The position numbers and the translations under genes are program-made. A stretch of DNA of 64,000 nucleotides from Ectobius pallidus (lineage: Eukaryota > Arthropoda > Insecta > Blattodea > Ectobiidae): NCBI GenBank assembly GCA_964059195.1, contig CAXKWD010000005.1, positions 41,803,825 to 41,867,824 on the forward strand, read 5' to 3'. Of the stretch, positions 60,341 through 64,000 are shown one piece after another. The notes under the pieces are model-generated. The model did not search any database. It saw only the letters and a list, made by a program, of their open reading frames with translations, and was not told the origin of the DNA. Within the stretch, counting starts at the first letter, position 1; every line of letters starts with the position of its first letter.

Positions 60341-60971
60341 GCCGATGTTACACGGACCGAAAAAACGTGGCCGAATATTCGGTCCGGACCGGCTAATTTG
60401 AGCAAGTTATACGAGCCGAATTTCGGTCGCCAAATTTCAGTGACTGAAACGTGTGATGCAAGATTCACGGGAAGAATGTTGACAGAAAAACGCAAGCTGG
60501 TATTCTTTCGAGGGCAGTAGTCGTTACACAATGGATGAGATGGAAGTAGGTTAGACAGTTGCAGTGCATTTATTTTACATACTGTAACTTGCTTCGTGAG
60601 TTAAATTTCAATAACTACAGCTTGCACAGACTACAACAACGTGAACAAGAGCACATCAATCGCGATGAGAAAACACCACAACGTAGTTCAAATCTTTCCA
60701 ACCCTACGCGCTGCCGCTCCTCCGCGCGCGTGCATTCGGTCTACATTCTGCCCGTATAACTTCATAAGCGTTTTTTCTGCGCGCGGTCTTTCAGCAATTT
60801 TGCGCGTCAGTAGGCGTAGAAACCGCCTAAGCTTGTTAAAACACGTCTGAAGTCGCGGTTCATTCGGTCCTTATAGTTTATAAGTATAACATTACCTACC
60901 CACTGACCCAATGGATACGCTTTTCGGTCGCTGACATTCGGCCGCGTTTTTTCGGTCCGTGTAACAAGGGC
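60341..60971. mobile_element. 631-bp element with strong terminal inverted repeats
   Basis: Ends GCCGATGTTACACGGACCG and, inverted, GCCCTTGTTACACGGACCG; both continue AAAAAACG-GGCCGAAT. CTAG flanks both ends (60337-60340, 60972-60975) and may be a 4-bp duplication. No transposase seen. Confidence 0.88.
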
Positions 60972-60975
60972 CTAG

Positions 60976-62174
60976 TATTTTTCTTTTCTTGTTAAGGGCG
61001 GAAAAGTAAACTATGAATGAAACAGTTCGCCAGAATAATGTGGAAATGTTCTGATTGACAGCCGTGTGTCATGAATCAATATCCTGTGTGTAGTTCCCTT
61101 ATGTAGTGGCAGATTACGTCATTCAATCGGTCGGTCATCAATACACTCGATTAGACAAACAGTGACTTCGTTATCTTCTATTTCCACTGGTCTGTTCGAT
61201 ATCTCGGAATCAATAATCGATAACCCTCCGAATTCACAAATGATGAAGGTGTCTGCAGAAACACGTCAATATTAGTTCTGAATAATACTTTCTTTAACAA
61301 TCAAGGGATTTTGTACTGAAATTCGGGCCAGAGGAATGTACAGTAGGCTTGCTTCCAAGTTTGACATATCCAGTCTCATCAATCGCTTGCTGAAGATTTA
61401 CTAATTGACTTCACAAAATCTCCTATTTTCACTTTCACTATCGTATCAAGTGTTGCATACGACACCGTACTGAATTTATATTATATTTCGCCCGGAGTAG
61501 GCTTAATATTTGAGGCACCTGAACCCAAAATACTTATTTCAGTAAAAACAACTGTAACAGATGTAGCATTAACATTATAAAATTGAACAACTCTATGATT
61601 CAAAATAAGGTAGGAATCAAACGACTTTAAGAAAATATATTCTGAACGTTTAGCTTATGAAACAATGACAAATCCAGTATAAGAATATGTGGAATTTCAA
61701 GCAATCATGAATGTCTATCGTCATAATTTATTTTTTTGTTTTTATCACTTACATTTTATCGCACCTGTTAATTATGTAAATTCACAAGGATAGAACACTG
61801 AAACATTTTCATACCTGCAGCTTCTATCATAAAAAAATCATAATTGAACATAGCGATTGGGTACATTATTTAAGCTGCATTTGAGCCGTAAGAGAAATGA
61901 AAATAATGTATAATTATATGTGTGGTGAAGCATTTTAAATCTCGTTTAATAATAAATACAACATTAATACCATGATATCATTAGTTATAAAAAGGATATT
62001 AGTCTAAAAAATAGAACCGCGGGTCAATCTCGCGAAATCACATTTTGGAGGTCAAGATATCAATAACATGATTAAACCAACCGAATAGCGTGTTAGATTA
62101 TATTGATTACCTTTTACTCGGGAACTGAATTTGAAATGTAGGGAAATGGCATGAATAGCATATGAGAATATTTT
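60976..62174. other. Unassigned DNA
   Basis: Nothing recognised. Confidence 0.4.
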
Positions 62175-62275
62175 AGGAAAAAAAAAATCCTCTGATACTG
62201 GGATTCGAAACAAAGTACTTCCGCTTTCCGTGCCGAAGCTCTACTGACTAAACAAGCTACAATGCAACTCATAAC
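62175..62275 (-). mobile_element. tRNA-like SINE head, family D, copy 1
   Basis: The minus strand has an A-box-like TAGCTTGTTTAGTCAGTAG region (62240-62260), GGCACGGAAAGC, and B box GTTTCGAATCC (62201-62211), then CAGTATCAGAGG and a poly-T stretch. Confidence 0.7.
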
Positions 62276-62411
62276 GCCAGAAAAATATTTCTCCTATAAT
62301 TAGTCGTAATGTGCTACCTCGTTGAACGACATTCACATCATACGGGTATTGTGTGGAAAAATAATTTATTGATTTTTATGACCGGATTTCCGCTGTTTTT
62401 GTACAGTAACA

Positions 62412-62530
62412 TTTAATATGTGGATAACGCAGTTGGTAGAACACCGGCATGGAAAACCAAAAGTCATGGATTCGAATTCCAATATCAGAGGAATTTTTCT
62501 CCTCTAATATTTTCAAGTAATGTTCTAAGA
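62412..62530 (+). mobile_element. tRNA-like SINE head, family D, copy 2
   Basis: TAACGCAGTTGGTAGA (62425-62440), CCGGCATGGAAAACC and ATTCGAATTCC (62470-62480), then AATATCAGAGG. It is collinear with copy 1 in inverted orientation, 140 bp away. Confidence 0.72.
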
Positions 62531-62679
62531 TCCCATGAAATGATATCTTGCCTCTTGAAAAACCTATCATTGGTGTGCAAATGTCGTATGTTAAAACTAC
62601 CAACTTTTCAGAAAAGGAAAAAAACTGAAAATAACACATAACCATGTATTACCAATAAGTTCTAGTGAAAGATTTTTTT

Positions 62680-63440
62680 TATATTTTTTTATATTTTTTT
62701 TAGTAGATGCTCCGCAAAGTGGCTGTTTCTCGGACTGCTAACGTGCAGTAAAGTAGCAATTTGCCGGTAAAGTAATTTTACCATACTAGACCGGTAAAGT
62801 TGCCATGGTAACCCCTAGTGCACATAGTACCAACTGTGGCTCCTAGATTCCCTATAGTGTCTCCTAGTGTAATTTCAATTTTATATGGTAAGGGGTTTAT
62901 TGTTCATTATCTATTAACAAGCATAGTAAAAATTGTCATTTAGAATTCTTGAATTCAAGAAATAAATTCGATAATAATAACTTTTTATGTATCCTATGAC
63001 TGGGGGTGGGTGCGAACGTGCGAAGTTTGGATTACTAAGTCCCCTAGACCACGAGAGCTGGTTAAAAGAAACGACTTCAGATGAGCCTCTTTTACGATTG
63101 CTTCTTTTAACAAGGCATAATAAGTTTTGTTGCAGAAAATATTATAAAATGACGCGTAATTTAAACTTATGTAATCATATTTAGTTTAATTAATCAACAT
63201 TAGGCCTATTATCTAAAGGATGTCTTTAAAAATTTATTTTGAAGGAAAAGAAACAATCCACAGCAAGCGAAGTTTATAAACATGCACAACTGATATAATC
63301 GGTTTATAATTGCTTTCTTTAAGCAGAATCATTAAAAATGAGTGAAAAACCGAGCTCGTTAGTAGTAAAATTACAGAACTAAACATTATTGTAAGCACCA
63401 CGTACGCAAAAATCTTTAGCGGACTCATCCGGCCGCAATA
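62680..63440 (+). mobile_element. Rep2, copy 3, truncated
   Basis: It shares GTAATTTTACC-TACTAG-CCGG and, at 63385-63430, ATTGTAAGCACCACGTACGC and TTTAGCGGACTCATC with the other copies. It ends where a Helitron-like 3' terminus begins, so only the left arm of the Rep2 hairpin remains. Confidence 0.65.
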
Positions 63441-63451
63441 TTACTTCGGTA

Positions 63452-63660
63452 CTAGCTGACCCATCAATGCTTCGCATTGTTAGATTTATGTATAATATAT
63501 ATGTTAAGTGAACACAATTTAAAGTCGATTCGATGTACTTCTATAAATCATCAGCCGTCCAGCCAACACGGTGGACGTATTTATATTCCACGTACTCCTC
63601 CACCCGTAGTTTAGCCTACTCTGATTATGTCTTAAAAAATTTAATCGTTGGTTCAATTTT
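63452..63660 (-). mobile_element. Helitron-like 3' end, third family
   Basis: The minus strand ends CTAG at 63455-63452 with T beyond. A perfect hairpin CAATGC-gaa-GCATTG (63465-63479) lies 10 nt inside. The 5' limit is unknown. Confidence 0.65.
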
Positions 63661-63669
63661 GGCAAACAT

Positions 63670-64000
63670 ACAGTAAATAGCGGGCTCCGGTTCGAATACT
63701 GGTCGAGACAAGTTACCTAGGAAGGGTTTCCCCGGGAATTTTCCTCATGTGAGACAAATGTCTGGTAACTTTAGGCTCTGGTAACTTTAGGCCCTAGTGG
63801 TCTCCGGATATCATCTGGCAGCCATTATCATCCTCATCCCATCCTCGCCTTGTTCAGAGTGAGTGTGTGAATGTTGTATCTCGTCCTATATGTTTGTGTT
63901 GTCTCAGAGGTGGCCCCGGCATTTGGCTGATCACTCATTCGGGAGGCACTCCATGTCCTTGTCTGGTCAAGAAAGTATGTATGAGAGCCATAGATAATCC
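63670..64000 (+). mobile_element. SINE family B, copy 3, runs off the window
   Basis: B box GGTTCGAATAC at 63689-63699, then AAGTTACCTAGGAAGGG, CTCGCCTTGTTC, GTTGTCTCAGAGGTGG, GGCTGATCACTCATTC and CTCCATGTCCTTGTCTGGT. The tail lies beyond 64000. Confidence 0.85.

Overview
The window looks like repeat-dense, AT-rich nuclear DNA from an arthropod with a large genome. The evidence is LINE, hAT, mariner, PIF/Harbinger, Helitron-like and tRNA-SINE relics, long microsatellites, and no operons or compact genes. A hemimetabolous insect such as a cockroach is my guess from the general flavour (many SINEs, very frequent TAGGCCTA); nothing in the sequence proves it. I found no host protein-coding gene that I would defend, no rRNA gene, no intact tRNA gene and no CRISPR array. 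Nearly every open frame is a shadow of a simple repeat or a piece of a transposable element.

Layout. 0.1-0.5 kb: a tRNA-derived SINE set in an (AAT)n microsatellite. 2.4-4.26 kb: a 5'-truncated LINE with an R2/R4/Dong-like reverse transcriptase, a CCHC finger and a restriction-like endonuclease, ending in a (TAA)n tail. 4.26-8.4 kb: a fold-back repeat whose left arm is split by a nearly complete hAT transposon (4361-7107; 8-bp target duplication; transposase broken by one TAG and one frameshift). 8730-15318: an LTR retrotransposon with two 1.89-kb LTRs that differ, as far as I can see, by a single T, and a 2.8-kb internal region with no gag or pol. This is the youngest feature in the window. 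16.1-16.45 kb: a 355-bp polypurine hexamer array. 16.7-18.25 kb: a 1.3-kb unclassified repeat (Rep1) and a second copy of the first SINE.

19.9-27.3 kb is a stack of insertions. A Helitron-like element is split by a CR1/jockey-type LINE, and that LINE is itself split by a Rep1 copy (perfect 6-bp duplication), a 650-bp inverted-repeat element and a deleted mariner. 27.8-38.1 kb: fold-back elements, a Harbinger relic containing an uninterrupted (GT)357, LINE 3' fragments, a SINE, several MITEs and a truncated Rep1. 39.1-43.9 kb: a minus-strand Helitron-like copy, a second repeat family (Rep2) interrupted by a SINE, and another SINE of that family. 46.2-49.5 kb: two copies of a Helitron-like repeat, a nested-hairpin MITE and an RTE-type LINE end. 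52.5-55.1 kb: a mini-mariner palindrome, a 149-bp tandem duplication and the second Rep2 copy. 56.9-64 kb: a MITE in (ACT)n, a hAT MITE with a perfect 8-bp duplication, SINEs, a 631-bp inverted-repeat element, a third Rep2 copy cut by a Helitron-like 3' end, and a SINE that runs off the window.

The parts do not form a pathway. They record successive insertions whose order can be read from nesting and target duplications. The best candidates for new description are the gag/pol-less long-LTR element, the Rep1 and Rep2 families, and the recurring composition pattern shared by Rep1 and other repeats.
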